In this document: in pieces, positions 1 to 9,153 of the stretch | How the letters are laid out: every line of letters starts with the position of its first letter | Numbering within the stretch: the stretch's first letter is position 1 | Source: Acidobacteriaceae bacterium | Lineage (GTDB): Bacteria > Acidobacteriota > Terriglobia > Terriglobales > Acidobacteriaceae | Direction: 5' to 3' | Length of the DNA stretch: 64,000 nt | Assembly (NCBI GenBank): GCA_021323655.1 | Contig: JAJPKO010000026.1 | Coordinates: 1-64,000 of the forward strand | The notes under the pieces: generated by a model | Database searches by the model: none | The model's input: the letters and a program-made list of their open reading frames with translations, nothing else | What the model was told of the DNA's origin: nothing | Translations under genes and position numbers: made by a program

Positions 1-1161
1 GCGACTGACGCGTTCCCATCCCCATGGCTGAAGACTACGAATTCCGCATCGCAAACACCAGCATTTTCAACCACCATGCACCCGGACTTTAACCACAGGC
101 TGTTAGGCCACGATTACCTGGCTGAAAAAATAGCCAGCTACATCCTCAGCATAAGTCCCTCTCTTGCTCCACAGACATATCCATTGTTCAATCCTGCCGC
201 CATCGCAGGAACATATGACTACTCAGTATCTAACGGCACGCTCTTGTCCGCGGGACAGCACCAGGTAAGTGTCACCTTTACACCGCAGGACAGCGCAAAT
301 TATGCCACAGCCACGCAGAACGCTGTCATATCTGTAGTCAAGGCAAGTTCCAGTATTTCTGTTTCGGCCAATTCAGGAAGCATAGGTCCCGGAAACGTAG
401 TCACCATCACTGCCAAAGTCTCACCTCAGATTGGCGGTGTTCCCACCGGTACAGTGGCCTTTATTGAGAATGGAACGGTAGTAGGTAGCTCTCCTCTTGA
501 CTCGTCCGGAAGTGCATCCTTCACTGCAAGCTGGCCTGCAATTGGTACACACCAGATCAGCGCGACGTACTCCGGTGATGGGAATTTCTATGGCTCTGCT
601 ACTTCAGCAGCCATCCCGATCACGGTGATGAAGCCGGATTTCACCATGTCCATCAGCCCAACGAAGATCACGGTAGTTCCTGGGCAGTCGGCCACATTCG
701 CTCTTACTGTAACGCCCATCGCGGGTCTCTCTGCCAATCTCAACCTCACCTGCACCGGACTGCCTGCAAATACCTCGTGCGGTCTGCAAAATACGCAGCA
801 GCAGGCTGTAAATCAAAATACGCAGCAGGTGGCTGTAAATCAAAGGCCTACGACCGCTTCAGTTGTTATCCAGGCGTTCGCTTCGAGAGCAGAAAAGGAG
901 GACATCCTGAAATTCCCGGATGGCGTACAGCTTTGCGGACTGTTCGGCATTCTTCTCATATTCAGGCGTAAGAAGGTAATTCCAACGCTTATAGTCTCGG
1001 CGCTGCTCCTGGTTGTGGGGTTATCATTTGTCGGCGGCTGCGGTTCAGGAGCAAAAATCAGTACACCAGAACCTGGAACTTATAACGTAAATATCGTCCT
1101 GACCAGCGCAACGGATGCGTCGCTTACCCACTCTCAGAGTGTAACGGTCGTGATCCCGTAA
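1..1161 (+). CDS. Ig-like repeat surface protein, C-terminal part (5' end outside window or frameshifted)
   Basis: The frame is open from the first base to the stop at 1161, so the ATG at 76 is probably not the true start. From about base 185 the translation looks like an MBG/Ig-type repeat (AGTYDYS...SAGQHQVSVTFTP), followed at 330-620 by a second Ig-like domain (PTGTVAF, ATYSGDGNFYGS). The C-terminus is a stretch common in Acidobacteria exported proteins: a hydrophobic segment with RRKK, a second hydrophobic run ending VGGCGSG, then a short beta tail (PGTYNVNIVLTS). A 27-bp tandem duplication (787-840) inserts a QNTQQ-rich element. Codons before about base 150 do not fit the repeat family. 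A TITW motif is readable one frame over at 110-121, just before an A6 run, so an indel there is plausible. Function unknown; probably exported or surface associated. Confidence 0.6.
   Translation, partial: ATDAFPSPWLKTTNSASQTPAFSTTMHPDFNHRLLGHDYLAEKIASYILSISPSLAPQTYPLFNPAAIAGTYDYSVSNGTLLSAGQHQVSVTFTPQDSANYATATQNAVISVVKASSSISVSANSGSIGPGNVVTITAKVSPQIGGVPTGTVAFIENGTVVGSSPLDSSGSASFTASWPAIGTHQISATYSGDGNFYGSATSAAIPITVMKPDFTMSISPTKITVVPGQSATFALTVTPIAGLSANLNLTCTGLPANTSCGLQNTQQQAVNQNTQQVAVNQRPTTASVVIQAFASRAEKEDILKFPDGVQLCGLFGILLIFRRKKVIPTLIVSALLLVVGLSFVGGCGSGAKISTPEPGTYNVNIVLTSATDASLTHSQSVTVVIP
787..840 (+). repeat. 27-bp tandem duplication inside the Ig-like gene
   Basis: Two consecutive 27-base units (787-813 and 814-840) differ at only two positions, near the middle. 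They keep frame and encode two copies of a QNTQQ(Q/V)AVN peptide. The insertion lies directly after the conserved LTCTGLPANTSC segment of the terminal domain, so it is probably a recent slippage duplication. Confidence 0.8.
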
Positions 1162-1322
1162 AATCTTCCCGAGCACAGACCCCGTAATCCCTGGGAGTGC
1201 GGGGTCTGCCATCTGGATACACTCCATTAAGGTACAATCTTTATTTGGAGAGTTTTCCCGCGCGGCCAAGGCGCCCGCATCCGTAAAAATCCCAGAACCA
1301 CAAGAGTAAGGAGTTTTCTTTT

Positions 1323-1883
1323 ATGGCGATTCCCGCCACGCAAATGCGTCCGGGCATGATCATCCGGCACAATAATGAACTACACGCGGTATTTTCAGTG
1401 GAGCACCGCACGCCCGGCAACCTGCGCGCCTTTATCCAGGCCAAGCTGCGCAATCTGCGCTCCGGTGCCATGTTTGAGCACCGCTTTCGTTCGGCCGATG
1501 CGATTGACCGCGTTGTGGTGGATGAAATTCCGATGGAGTTTCTCTATAACGACGGCGACGACTACTACTTTATGAACACCGAAAACTACGAGCAGACCCA
1601 CCTGAAGCGCGAGACGCTCGGTGATGCCGTAGAGTACCTGACGCCAAATCTTCAGATAACGGTTTCATTCTTTGACGGAAAGGCCGTAGGCATTGAACTT
1701 CCTCAGACGGTAGAGCTGACCGTGGTAGAGACAGAACCAGGGCTTAAGTCTGCAACCGCCTCTTCTGTTACCAAGCCTGCCAGGACCGAGACCGGGCTGG
1801 TGGTGCAGGTGCCACCCTTCATCAATGAAGGCGAGAAGATCCGCGTGGATACAGCCGAGGGTGCGTATCTGTCGCGGGCATAG
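1323..1883 (+). CDS. efp: Elongation factor P
   Basis: EF-P (186 residues, normal length) binds the ribosome between P and E sites and relieves stalling at polyproline. All three beta-barrel domains are recognisable: N-terminal KOW-like (MRPGMIIRHNNELHAVF), central OB (FLYNDGDDYYFMNTENYEQ) and C-terminal OB ending GLVVQVPPFINEGEKIRVDT. The start is fixed by AAGGAG at 1308-1313, nine bases before the ATG. In the domain I loop the sequence is RTPGNLRAF, so the position that is Lys34 in E. coli or Arg32 in Pseudomonas is Asn33 here. Neither epmA/epmB-type nor earP-type modification genes are seen nearby. The gene stands alone and ends in a strong terminator. Confidence 0.97.
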   Translation: MAIPATQMRPGMIIRHNNELHAVFSVEHRTPGNLRAFIQAKLRNLRSGAMFEHRFRSADAIDRVVVDEIPMEFLYNDGDDYYFMNTENYEQTHLKRETLGDAVEYLTPNLQITVSFFDGKAVGIELPQTVELTVVETEPGLKSATASSVTKPARTETGLVVQVPPFINEGEKIRVDTAEGAYLSRA

Positions 1884-1908
1884 GATTTCCTCTAAGTCCG
1901 GCATTACG

Positions 1909-1943
1909 AATGATACGGCTTCATGCCGTATCATTTTTGTTTT
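1909..1943 (+). terminator. Rho-independent terminator after efp
   Basis: Perfect 11-bp stem (AATGATACGGC at 1909-1919 with GCCGTATCATT at 1925-1935) and a five-base loop, followed by TTTGTTTT. It closes efp 25 bases after its stop codon and separates it from the heat-shock operon. Confidence 0.93.
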
Positions 1944-2058
1944 CGCGGTCTTTTATCGGAGACATCTTCTTACAATAGAGACGAGTGAACCGCAAAGAGC
2001 TACGAAAACTGGCGCTGATACGCCTTCGAGAAGCTCAGATACGCCGCTTTGGGCTAAT

Positions 2059-2121
2059 CGCTTGATTCAAGCGCTTGCATCTCGAAACATCTCTGACCCT
2101 CTTGTTCCAATGCTTTAAAAT
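2059..2121 (+). promoter_or_regulatory. Candidate promoter and palindrome upstream of hrcA
   Basis: A perfect 7+1+7 palindrome, CGCTTGATTCAAGCG, lies at 2059-2073. About 20 bases further on a weak -35/-10 pair can be drawn: CTGACC (2093-2098), 17 bases, TAAAAT (2116-2121). No classical CIRCE (TTAGCACTC-N9-GAGTGCTAA) was found between the efp terminator and hrcA, so the palindrome is only a candidate operator. Confidence 0.3.
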
Positions 2122-2157
2122 AAGTATAGGAGACCACCTCTATAGGAGGTGGTGCAT

Positions 2158-3225
2158 GTGCCGATGTCTTCCGAGATGCGGATCAGCCCGCGTGACCGGC
2201 TGGTGCTAACGGCTGTGATCGAAATCTATATCGCCACCTGCGAACCGGTGGCGTCACAGGCGGTTGCGCGTCAGTTTGCCGAAAAAGAAGGCATGAGTTC
2301 GGCCACAATCCGCAATGTCATGGCTTCTCTCGATAAAGCAGGGCTTCTGGAACAGCCGCATACCTCAGCCGGGCGCATCCCGACCGCAAAGGCCTTCCGG
2401 TTTTACGTAAACCAGTTGAATAGATCAACACCGCTGCCCAGGCTGCCGCAGGAGCAGCGCGAGCAGATTGATGACAGCTTTGCCGGAGTAACCAGCAGCC
2501 AGCAATTTCTGGAGCGCACTTCGCATGTGCTGGCCGTAATTTCAAGCGGCGTAGGGGTGGCGCTCGCCCCGGTCACCGAGGTCCACGCGCTGGAACACAT
2601 TCATTTCAGCCGGCTTACGGCGCGTCGTGTGCTCGCAGTGGTAGTAACAAAAGCCGGAATGGTGCTGGACCGCGTCCTGACGCTGGACCGCGACCTGAGC
2701 CAGACAGAACTTGAGGTTTCAGCGCGATTTCTGAACGAGAACTTCCACGGCTGGTCCATTGAGCGCATCCGCGCGGAGCTAAGCCGCCGCATGGAGCAGG
2801 AACGCAACGAATATGACCGTCTGATGCACTCAATCCATGAGCTTTGCCGGAAAGGCGCCCTCCATACAGAGAACAGTGGGCAGACCATCTTTATGGAAGG
2901 CGTGGCCAATCTGCTGGCCAGCGAACTGGACCGTGAGCGATTGCAGCAGATGCTGCGCGCGCTTGAGGCCAAGCAACGCATGATTGAGCTGCTGAACGCT
3001 TATGTGGATGCGCGCCAGCAGATGGTACGCGTGGTCGTCGGACTGGAAGAGGCAATCCCGGAGATGCAGGACCTGGTGCTGATTGGCGCACCAGCACGCC
3101 TGGATGGCAGCAATTTTGGCGCAGTGGCTGTGATTGGCCCAACGCGCATGCGTTATCAGGAGACGATGAATGCCGTCTCGTATATTGCCCAGCTTTCAGA
3201 CAGGCTGTTTCAGCCTCTGCAATAG
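2158..3225 (+). CDS. hrcA: Heat-inducible transcription repressor HrcA
   Basis: HrcA represses class I heat-shock genes by binding CIRCE operators and senses GroEL. The N-terminal winged helix is clear (SPRDRLVLTAVIEIYI, EPVASQAVA, SSATIRNVMASLDKAGLLEQPHTSAGRIPT). The effector domain follows, with the usual C-terminal IGPTRMRYQETMNAVSYI. I prefer the GTG at 2158 because AGGAGG (2144-2149) lies eight bases upstream; GTG at 2149 would overlap that site and ATG at 2164 is 14 bases away. It is the first gene of hrcA-grpE-dnaJ; dnaK is not in the window. About 355 residues, normal for the family. Confidence 0.95.
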   Translation: MPMSSEMRISPRDRLVLTAVIEIYIATCEPVASQAVARQFAEKEGMSSATIRNVMASLDKAGLLEQPHTSAGRIPTAKAFRFYVNQLNRSTPLPRLPQEQREQIDDSFAGVTSSQQFLERTSHVLAVISSGVGVALAPVTEVHALEHIHFSRLTARRVLAVVVTKAGMVLDRVLTLDRDLSQTELEVSARFLNENFHGWSIERIRAELSRRMEQERNEYDRLMHSIHELCRKGALHTENSGQTIFMEGVANLLASELDRERLQQMLRALEAKQRMIELLNAYVDARQQMVRVVVGLEEAIPEMQDLVLIGAPARLDGSNFGAVAVIGPTRMRYQETMNAVSYIAQLSDRLFQPLQ

Positions 3226-3255
3226 CATCTGAACATTCGTAGGGTGGTGATTTAC

Positions 3256-3291
3256 ATGGGCGCATTAGACGCGTCCGGAATAGGTTTGTAA
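3256..3291 (+). CDS. 11-codon minicistron preceding grpE (putative translational coupler)
   Basis: ATG at 3256 is preceded by AGGGTGGTG (3241-3249) at good spacing and opens an 11-codon frame (MGALDASGIGL) whose TAA ends at 3291, two bases before the grpE ATG. The grpE start itself has no recognisable Shine-Dalgarno sequence. The simplest reading is that ribosomes load on this minicistron and re-initiate on grpE. The peptide need not have a function. The role is inferred only from spacing. Confidence 0.4.
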   Translation: MGALDASGIGL

Positions 3292-3293
3292 GT

Positions 3294-3863
3294 ATGAGCA
3301 GAAAAACAGTCGAACAGGAAATTTCAGAAGAAAAAACTACGCCTGACGCTGAGAATGCACAGGCTGAACCCCTCGTGCCCGTCGAAACATCCAATGTTCC
3401 GCAGGAAGAATACGACCGTTTGAAGGCCGAGCGGGACATGCTGGTAGACCGGCTGGCGCGCCTCCAGGCTGAATTTGATAATTACCGCAAGCGCGAGGCA
3501 CGGGAACGTAGTGATTTCCGCGACTTTGCCACGGCGAACACGGTAGAGCAGTTTCTGCCGGTGCTCGACAACTTCCAGCTTGCGCTCAACTCAAGCGGTT
3601 CTGCCGAGCAGCTTCGCACCGGCGTCGAGCTGATTGTCAAACAGATGGAAGAGGCCCTGCGGTCGCTGAATGTCCAGCCGGTGGAAACCGTTGGAGTGGA
3701 GTTCGATCCCAGGGTGCATGAGGCGCTGGAGATGGTAGAAAGACCGGATTTGCCCGACCATCAGGTATTTGAGGAAGTCCGCCGCGGATACCGCATTAAG
3801 GAGCGGCTGCTGCGGCCTGCCCTGGTCCGCGTCGTCAGCAACCCGCAGCAGAAAGAAGCATGA
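3294..3863 (+). CDS. grpE: Nucleotide exchange factor GrpE
   Basis: GrpE dimers release ADP from DnaK. The 189-residue protein has an acidic, disordered N-terminus, then the long dimerisation helix ([29 protein letters not shown]), the [11 protein letters not shown] four-helix region and the C-terminal beta-wing ([15 protein letters not shown]...[16 protein letters not shown]). The [10 protein letters not shown] stretch is the family hallmark. It lies between hrcA (69-bp gap holding a minicistron) and dnaJ, with which it overlaps by four bases. The partner DnaK must be encoded elsewhere. Confidence 0.96.
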   Translation: MSRKTVEQEISEEKTTPDAENAQAEPLVPVETSNVPQEEYDRLKAERDMLVDRLARLQAEFDNYRKREARERSDFRDFATANTVEQFLPVLDNFQLALNSSGSAEQLRTGVELIVKQMEEALRSLNVQPVETVGVEFDPRVHEALEMVERPDLPDHQVFEEVRRGYRIKERLLRPALVRVVSNPQQKEA

Positions 3864-4996
3864 GCAGTACAGCAAACGTGACGAAAGCTGATTATTACGA
3901 AATTCTGGGCGTTTCGCGCTCGGCCTCCGAGCAGGAGCTGAAGGCTGCCTACCGCAAGCTCGCCATGCAATACCATCCCGACCGCAATCCTGGAAACAAG
4001 GACGCGGAGGAGAAGTTCAAGGAATGCAGCGAGGCGTATCAGGTCCTGACAGACCCGCAGAAACGCGCCGCCTATGATCGCTACGGACATGCAGGCGTCA
4101 GCGGCGTTGGCGCTTCAAACGGCGACCCGTTCGCCGGAATGCCGGACCTTGGCGACATCTTCGGAGACTTCTTCGGCGAAGTCTTCAACATGGGTGGAAG
4201 CAGCCGCAGGGGCTCCCGGGCGCAGCGCGGCCGGGATGTCCGCATAGACCATCTGGTTGATTTCGAAGATGCGGTCTTCGGCAAGGAAGTGCAGGTCACA
4301 ATCCGCCGCATGGAGCCCTGCACTGATTGTCATGGAACCGGCACTGCGAGCGGCCGTGGTCCTGCGACCTGCCCACAATGCCAGGGACGCGGTCAGGTGC
4401 GGTTCCAGCAGGGGTTCTTCTCGATTGCCCGTACCTGCTCGGCATGCAATGGAACAGGTACTGTCATTTCTGATCCGTGCCGGACATGCCGCGGCGATGG
4501 CCGCGTAGAACGCCAGCGCACCATTCAGGTTACGATTCCCGCGGGCGTGGAAGAAGGCACGCGTATTCGTTACCAGGGTGAGGGCGATGCGGGCCGACTG
4601 GGTGGCCCGGCGGGCGATCTCTATATTGTGCTCGCAGTAAAGCCACATGCCTTTTTTGAGCGCGATGGCAATGACCTGCACTGCGTGGTGCCTGTCTCGT
4701 TCCCTCAGGCGGCGCTTGGAGACGAAATCACCATCCCAACGCTCGAGGGCGACACTGTCCTGAAAATTCCTGAAGGCACCCAGAGCGGCAGGGAGTTCCG
4801 GATTCGCGGCAAGGGCGTTCCCTACCTGAATGAACATGGACGCGGCGATCTGGTAGTACAAGTCGTGGTGCAGACGCCAAAAAAGCTGACCAAAGTGCAG
4901 AAAGAACTGCTGCGCCAGCTTTCTGAATCTATGGCGATCGAAAACAAGCCTACATCCAGAAGCCTTTTCTCAAAAATGAAAGAAATGTTCAGCTAG
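3860..4996 (+). CDS. dnaJ: Chaperone DnaJ (type I Hsp40)
   Basis: DnaJ stimulates DnaK ATPase and delivers unfolded clients. The J-domain is intact (residues about 8-75) with the HPD motif in [10 protein letters not shown]. It is followed by a G/F-rich linker ([24 protein letters not shown]), four zinc-binding CxxCxGxG-type repeats ([32 protein letters not shown]) and the two-barrel C-terminal substrate domain. Length of 378 residues is typical. The start overlaps the grpE stop in an ATGA context, so the pair is translationally coupled. The stop overlaps the end of the convergent GNAT gene by four bases. Confidence 0.97.
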   Translation: MSSTANVTKADYYEILGVSRSASEQELKAAYRKLAMQYHPDRNPGNKDAEEKFKECSEAYQVLTDPQKRAAYDRYGHAGVSGVGASNGDPFAGMPDLGDIFGDFFGEVFNMGGSSRRGSRAQRGRDVRIDHLVDFEDAVFGKEVQVTIRRMEPCTDCHGTGTASGRGPATCPQCQGRGQVRFQQGFFSIARTCSACNGTGTVISDPCRTCRGDGRVERQRTIQVTIPAGVEEGTRIRYQGEGDAGRLGGPAGDLYIVLAVKPHAFFERDGNDLHCVVPVSFPQAALGDEITIPTLEGDTVLKIPEGTQSGREFRIRGKGVPYLNEHGRGDLVVQVVVQTPKKLTKVQKELLRQLSESMAIENKPTSRSLFSKMKEMFS

Positions 4997-5484
4997 CTTG
5001 GCGCCCCCGGGCGGTGGCCCAGCTCTTTCGACATGGTGATGAAGTGGACGAGGTGGGTGAAGTGCTGTTTCGCCTCGGCTGATACCTCTTCCCTTCCCGT
5101 CACTTCGTATCCAAACTTCCGGTAAATGACAGGCAGTTCCTCGCGCAGATTGACTACGCGCAGGTCCATGTAGCGGCAACCTGACTCTCGCGCAAATTCC
5201 TCAGCAGCAGCAGTAAGGCGCGAACCGATTCCGGAACGCTGTTTTGACGGCTCAATGGACAACAGGCCAAGATACGCGCGCTCTCCGCGCAGTTCAACGT
5301 ACACGCTTCCCTGGATCTGGCCATCTTCTTCGATCACGAGAAAACGTCCGCTTTTGAAGAGCTGATTTACTTCTTCCTGCGTGATGCGGTCACCCACCTT
5401 GAAAAAAAGCTCAACAGAAAATGCCTGATTAATGAGCTGCGTGATGGCACACAAATCGGCAGGGGTGGCAAAACGGAGTTCCAT
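4993..5484 (-). CDS. GNAT-family N-acetyltransferase
   Basis: A 163-residue GNAT protein beginning [19 protein letters not shown], the usual first strand and helix of the fold. The acetyl-CoA pyrophosphate loop is visible as [10 protein letters not shown], and the C-terminal [13 protein letters not shown] fits strand 6/7. I chose the ATG at 5484 because the fold starts there; an in-frame start at 5550 would add 22 unrelated residues and neither start has a clear ribosome site. Substrate unknown. It is divergent from the downstream permease and tail-to-tail with dnaJ. Confidence 0.85.
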   Translation of the reverse strand: MELRFATPADLCAITQLINQAFSVELFFKVGDRITQEEVNQLFKSGRFLVIEEDGQIQGSVYVELRGERAYLGLLSIEPSKQRSGIGSRLTAAAEEFARESGCRYMDLRVVNLREELPVIYRKFGYEVTGREEVSAEAKQHFTHLVHFITMSKELGHRPGAPS

Positions 5485-5571
5485 AAATATCAGTATCGCA
5501 AACCTGACTTGTGGAACATGCTTTGCACCATTTCCGTATTTGCCTATCATCAGGCGAACAGAAGGTGGGCC

Positions 5572-7977
5572 ATGGAAACTTTTCTGTATGATCTTCGCTA
5601 CGCGGCGCGGCAGTTGTGGAAGTATCCGGTATTTGCTCTAACGGCCATCCTGACACTGGCTTTAGGAATCGGCGCGAATACGGCCATTTTTACCGTGGTC
5701 CAGTCGGTACTGCTCGCACCGCTGCCCTACGCGGACGCGAACCGCATCGTAGGGCTGGACACGTACTTTACCAATAAAAGCCGCGTTCATACACGAGTGA
5801 CGGGACCGGATGCCGTGGATGTCCGCACCCAGGCCCACAGCCTGGAGGCCGTAAGCCTGTACAATGAAGGCCTGCAGGGCGTGCAGTTACGCGACCATGC
5901 CGTGTTTACTCCCGTGGCCATCATTGATTCCGGTTTTGCACGCGTCTTCGGACTGAAGCCCATCGCGGGCCGCACCTTCACCGAGCAGGAGATTGGCCGG
6001 GCAGCGCTGGTGAGCGAGCAGTTTGCCCGCGAACAGTTCGGCAGCGCACAGGCCGCGCTTGGGCAAACAGTGGGCTTTCAAAATCAGCCCTTGCAGATTA
6101 CAGGCGTCCTGCCCGCATCGTTTGACTTTCCCGGCAAGACGCAGGTCTGGGCCACCTATCCCTCTCATCCCGCGGCAGAGGACCGCACCGCCTACAATTA
6201 CAAGGCCGTTGCCAGGCTGCGAACCGGAGTTTCTGTCCAGGCGGCCAGGGCAGAACTGAAAACACTGTCTCAGCATCTTGCCGTGGCATATCCGGATTCC
6301 AACAAGAACAAACAAATGATTGTGGTACCACTGCGGGAAGAGCTTACGGGCAAGGTGCGTCCGATGCTCATGCTGCTGCTCGCAGCCGTTGGCATGATTC
6401 TGCTGATTGCCTGCGTCAACGTGACGCATCTGATGCTGGCACGCTCCATTGACCGGCAGCGTGAACTGGCGGTGCGTACTGCGCTCGGGTCTTCTCGCTG
6501 GAAGCTCGCCCGGATCGTACTTTCCGAAAGTTTTCTCATCTCTTTTTCCGGTGCGGTGCTGGGAATCGTGCTTGCTGTTCCGGCCTTGCATCTATTGCTC
6601 ACCATGGCTCCAGCCGACCTGCCCCGTGCGGGGGAAATCCACCTGAATGGATGGGTGCTGGCCTTTACGATGCTGCTCTCTCTGCTGGCTACTGTTGTGG
6701 CCTCCCTGGTACCGGCACGAAAGGCCACGAAAATTGATCCTGCGGAGGCGCTGAAGGCAGACAGCTCCCGCGGAATCTCTGCGAAGAGCGCCTCAGCCCT
6801 CCGCAATGGTTTGGTCATAGCGGAAGTCGCAGCGACGTTTCTTCTGGCCATTGGCGCAACTCTGCTGCTGAGGACCATGATGACGTTAATGGACCGCGAC
6901 CTGGGCTACCAGCCCGGCAATTTGCTGGTGGTGAATGCGGAAGCGCCTGGAGACGACATCAAGTCCGGGCAGGAAGTCGCGCGGAAATATGACGACATTC
7001 TGGTCCAGTTGAAGGCATTGCCGGGAGTCGAAAACGTTGCCGGCATTTATGGACTTCCAACCGCGAGCAGCGGCTCCAATGGCGGATACAGCATCAGAGG
7101 CGTTCCCACCGACAATTACCACATGCCGTGGGCGTATTTTAATGTTGTCACCCCGGAATACTTCTCAACCATGAAGGTCCGCCTGCTGCAAGGCCGGGAT
7201 TTCGGCCCGCAGGACAGCTTCCATGGACAGATGGTCGCCATCATCAGCGAGGCTGTAGCGAAGCAGAGCTTTGGCAATGCTGACCCGATCGGGAAGCAGA
7301 TTCAACTTGGCCTCGATCTTGAGAGTCTCAATAAATGGATCACCATCGTCGGGGTTGTGGCGGATGTGCGTCAGGATTCGCCTGCGCAACAGCCCGGTCC
7401 TGCGATATACATGCCGATGGCGCAGCATCCGTCGCGCGCGCCGGAGATCAGCATCGTCCTGCGGACCAGGGTGCCTCCATTGTCCCTGATGAATACCGTC
7501 CAGTCGAAGATACAGCGCGTCAACCCGCAGATTGCGATGCGCTTCACCACCATGGACGAGATGGTAGGGGAGTCTATTGCGGCAGAGCGCTTCCGCTCCG
7601 CATTGTTCGCTGCCTTCGCCGGGATTGGATTATTGCTGGCGATGCTGGGCATCTATGGAACGATGGCCTATTCCGTCGCGCAACGGCGCTTTGAAATTGG
7701 CGTGCGCATGGCCTTTGGCGCTGAACCGCAAGCAGTTCTGCGTATGGTGTTGTGGAATGCAGCCAGACTGGCCTGCTGGGGCATCGTGGTTGGGCTGGGA
7801 TTAAGCTTCGCGTTGACACGTCTGATGAGCGGAATGCTGGTTGGCGTCCATCCCGTGGATCCACTAAGCCTGGCGGTAGCGACTGTCCTGTTACTGGCTA
7901 CGGCCCTGATGGCTGCTTTTACCCCCGCGCGGAGAGCGGCCCAGGTGGATCCCATGGTGGCGCTGCGGATAGAGTGA
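5572..7977 (+). CDS. ADOP-type orphan ABC permease (MacB/FtsX-like, duplicated)
   Basis: Membrane protein of 801 residues with two FtsX/MacB permease modules. Each has a periplasmic MacB_PCD-type domain after the first helix ([30 protein letters not shown] near residues 20-47) and three further helices ([27 protein letters not shown]; a second set ends the protein at [17 protein letters not shown]). This is the architecture of the acidobacterial duplicated orphan permease family (ADOP). As usual for that family no ATPase or fusion protein lies alongside, so substrate and energy source are unknown. ATG 5572 has AAGGTGG upstream and begins [11 protein letters not shown], the family start. Confidence 0.9.
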   Translation: METFLYDLRYAARQLWKYPVFALTAILTLALGIGANTAIFTVVQSVLLAPLPYADANRIVGLDTYFTNKSRVHTRVTGPDAVDVRTQAHSLEAVSLYNEGLQGVQLRDHAVFTPVAIIDSGFARVFGLKPIAGRTFTEQEIGRAALVSEQFAREQFGSAQAALGQTVGFQNQPLQITGVLPASFDFPGKTQVWATYPSHPAAEDRTAYNYKAVARLRTGVSVQAARAELKTLSQHLAVAYPDSNKNKQMIVVPLREELTGKVRPMLMLLLAAVGMILLIACVNVTHLMLARSIDRQRELAVRTALGSSRWKLARIVLSESFLISFSGAVLGIVLAVPALHLLLTMAPADLPRAGEIHLNGWVLAFTMLLSLLATVVASLVPARKATKIDPAEALKADSSRGISAKSASALRNGLVIAEVAATFLLAIGATLLLRTMMTLMDRDLGYQPGNLLVVNAEAPGDDIKSGQEVARKYDDILVQLKALPGVENVAGIYGLPTASSGSNGGYSIRGVPTDNYHMPWAYFNVVTPEYFSTMKVRLLQGRDFGPQDSFHGQMVAIISEAVAKQSFGNADPIGKQIQLGLDLESLNKWITIVGVVADVRQDSPAQQPGPAIYMPMAQHPSRAPEISIVLRTRVPPLSLMNTVQSKIQRVNPQIAMRFTTMDEMVGESIAAERFRSALFAAFAGIGLLLAMLGIYGTMAYSVAQRRFEIGVRMAFGAEPQAVLRMVLWNAARLACWGIVVGLGLSFALTRLMSGMLVGVHPVDPLSLAVATVLLLATALMAAFTPARRAAQVDPMVALRIE

Positions 7978-8017
7978 TTGCAGGGTGTTTCAGATAGGCT
8001 TTCCAGGACGACGACGT

Positions 8018-9152
8018 CTACTCCAGCCCATCATCGGTGTCTGCTGCGACAACGGCTCCGCCGTTTCTCTTCATCCGCAGATATCCGCGGATAAACGGCT
8101 CCAGATACCCGTCCAGAACGCGGTCCACGTCCCCTACCTCCACCTTTGTTCGGTGGTCTTTGGCCATGCGGTAGGGTTGCAGCACGTACGAGCGAATCTG
8201 TGAGCCAAAGTTGATGTCGAGCTTGGAGTCTTCAAGCTTCTTGGTTTCCGCTTTCTTTTTCTCCAGCTCATACTCGTAGAGGCGCGAGCGCAGCATCTTC
8301 ATCGCCTTCTCGCGGTTCTTGTGCTGCGAGCGTTCGTTCTGGCATTGGACCACGATCCCCGTAGGCATATGCGTAATACGCACAGCCGAGTCGGTGGTGT
8401 TGACGTGCTGTCCGCCTTTGCCGCCGGAACGGTACGTGTCCACGCGAATGTCTTCAGGCTTGATTGCGACTTCAATGGAATCGTCAATCTCAGGAGAGAC
8501 GAAGACGGAAGCGAACGACGTATGCCTGCGCTTGGCAGCATCGAATGGCGAGATGCGCACGAGACGGTGCACTCCGCTTTCACCGGAAAGCAGGCCAAAG
8601 GCATATTCGCCGGAAATGGTGAAGGTGGCTGATTTTATGCCCGCTTCTTCGCCATCCTGATAGTCGTTGATTTCAGTTTTAAAGCCCTGCTGCTCGGCCC
8701 AGCGCAGATACATGCGCGTCAGCATCTCGGCCCAGTCTTGGCTTTCGGTTCCGCCTGCCCCCGGGTGCACGGTAACAATGGCATTCATCGCGTCCGTTTC
8801 ACCGGAAAGCATGGTGCGCTCTTCGAGCTTGCTCGCATATTCGTCGAGCGCTTTGATTTCTCGCGACAGGTCTTCTTCGACGGCTTCGCCTTCCCGCGCC
8901 AGGTCAAAATATGCTTCCACGTCTCCGGTCCGCCGGGTAAGTTCTTCATCTGCAGCAAGCTGCTCTTCAATACGCTTGCGGTCGCGCATTAAGGGCTGTG
9001 AAACGGTTGCGTTTGACCACACGCCGGGGTCAGAGAGTTTGCTTTCAATTTCAGCTAGTTGTTTGCGGAGCCCGTTCGGGTCAAAGATACTCCCGCAGGT
9101 CGCGCACTTTGTCGCGGATGGGAGCGTAGGCGAATTCGAGATCGTTCAGCAC
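8018..9152 (-). CDS. prfB: Peptide chain release factor 2, with programmed +1 frameshift
   Basis: RF2 terminates translation at UGA/UAA. The main frame (8018-9082) has the SPF stop-codon recognition tripeptide (VRISPFDAAKRRHTSF) and the catalytic GGQ (RSGGKGGQHVNTTDSAV). The first 23 codons are in another frame: GTG at 9152 starts VLNDLEFAYAPIRDKVRDLREYL, then comes an in-frame TGA at 9083-9081 preceded by CTT. Shifting +1 on CTT-T gives LDPNGLRKQLAEIESKLSDPGVW, the expected continuation. Total product about 377 residues. The start lies one base after the lnt stop, so prfB is probably coupled to lnt. Normal autoregulation by RF2 level is expected from the family. Confidence 0.96.
9080..9095 (-). 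promoter_or_regulatory. RF2 programmed frameshift signal
   Basis: Read on the minus strand the site is C-GGGAG-TAT-CTT-TGA-C. An internal Shine-Dalgarno-like GGGAG sits three bases before the CTT slippery codon, which is followed by UGA and a C. Spacing and order match the E. coli prfB site, where low RF2 makes the ribosome pause at the poorly read UGAC and slip forward one base. Confidence 0.93.
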
Positions 9153-9153
9153 C

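Noticed and set aside
1825-2118. 97-codon open frame overlapping the end of efp
   Set aside because: It runs through the efp terminator and the hrcA promoter region and has no homology-like features.
4115-4861. 248-codon minus-strand open frame antisense to dnaJ
   Set aside because: dnaJ is intact on the plus strand and the antisense translation has no domain character.
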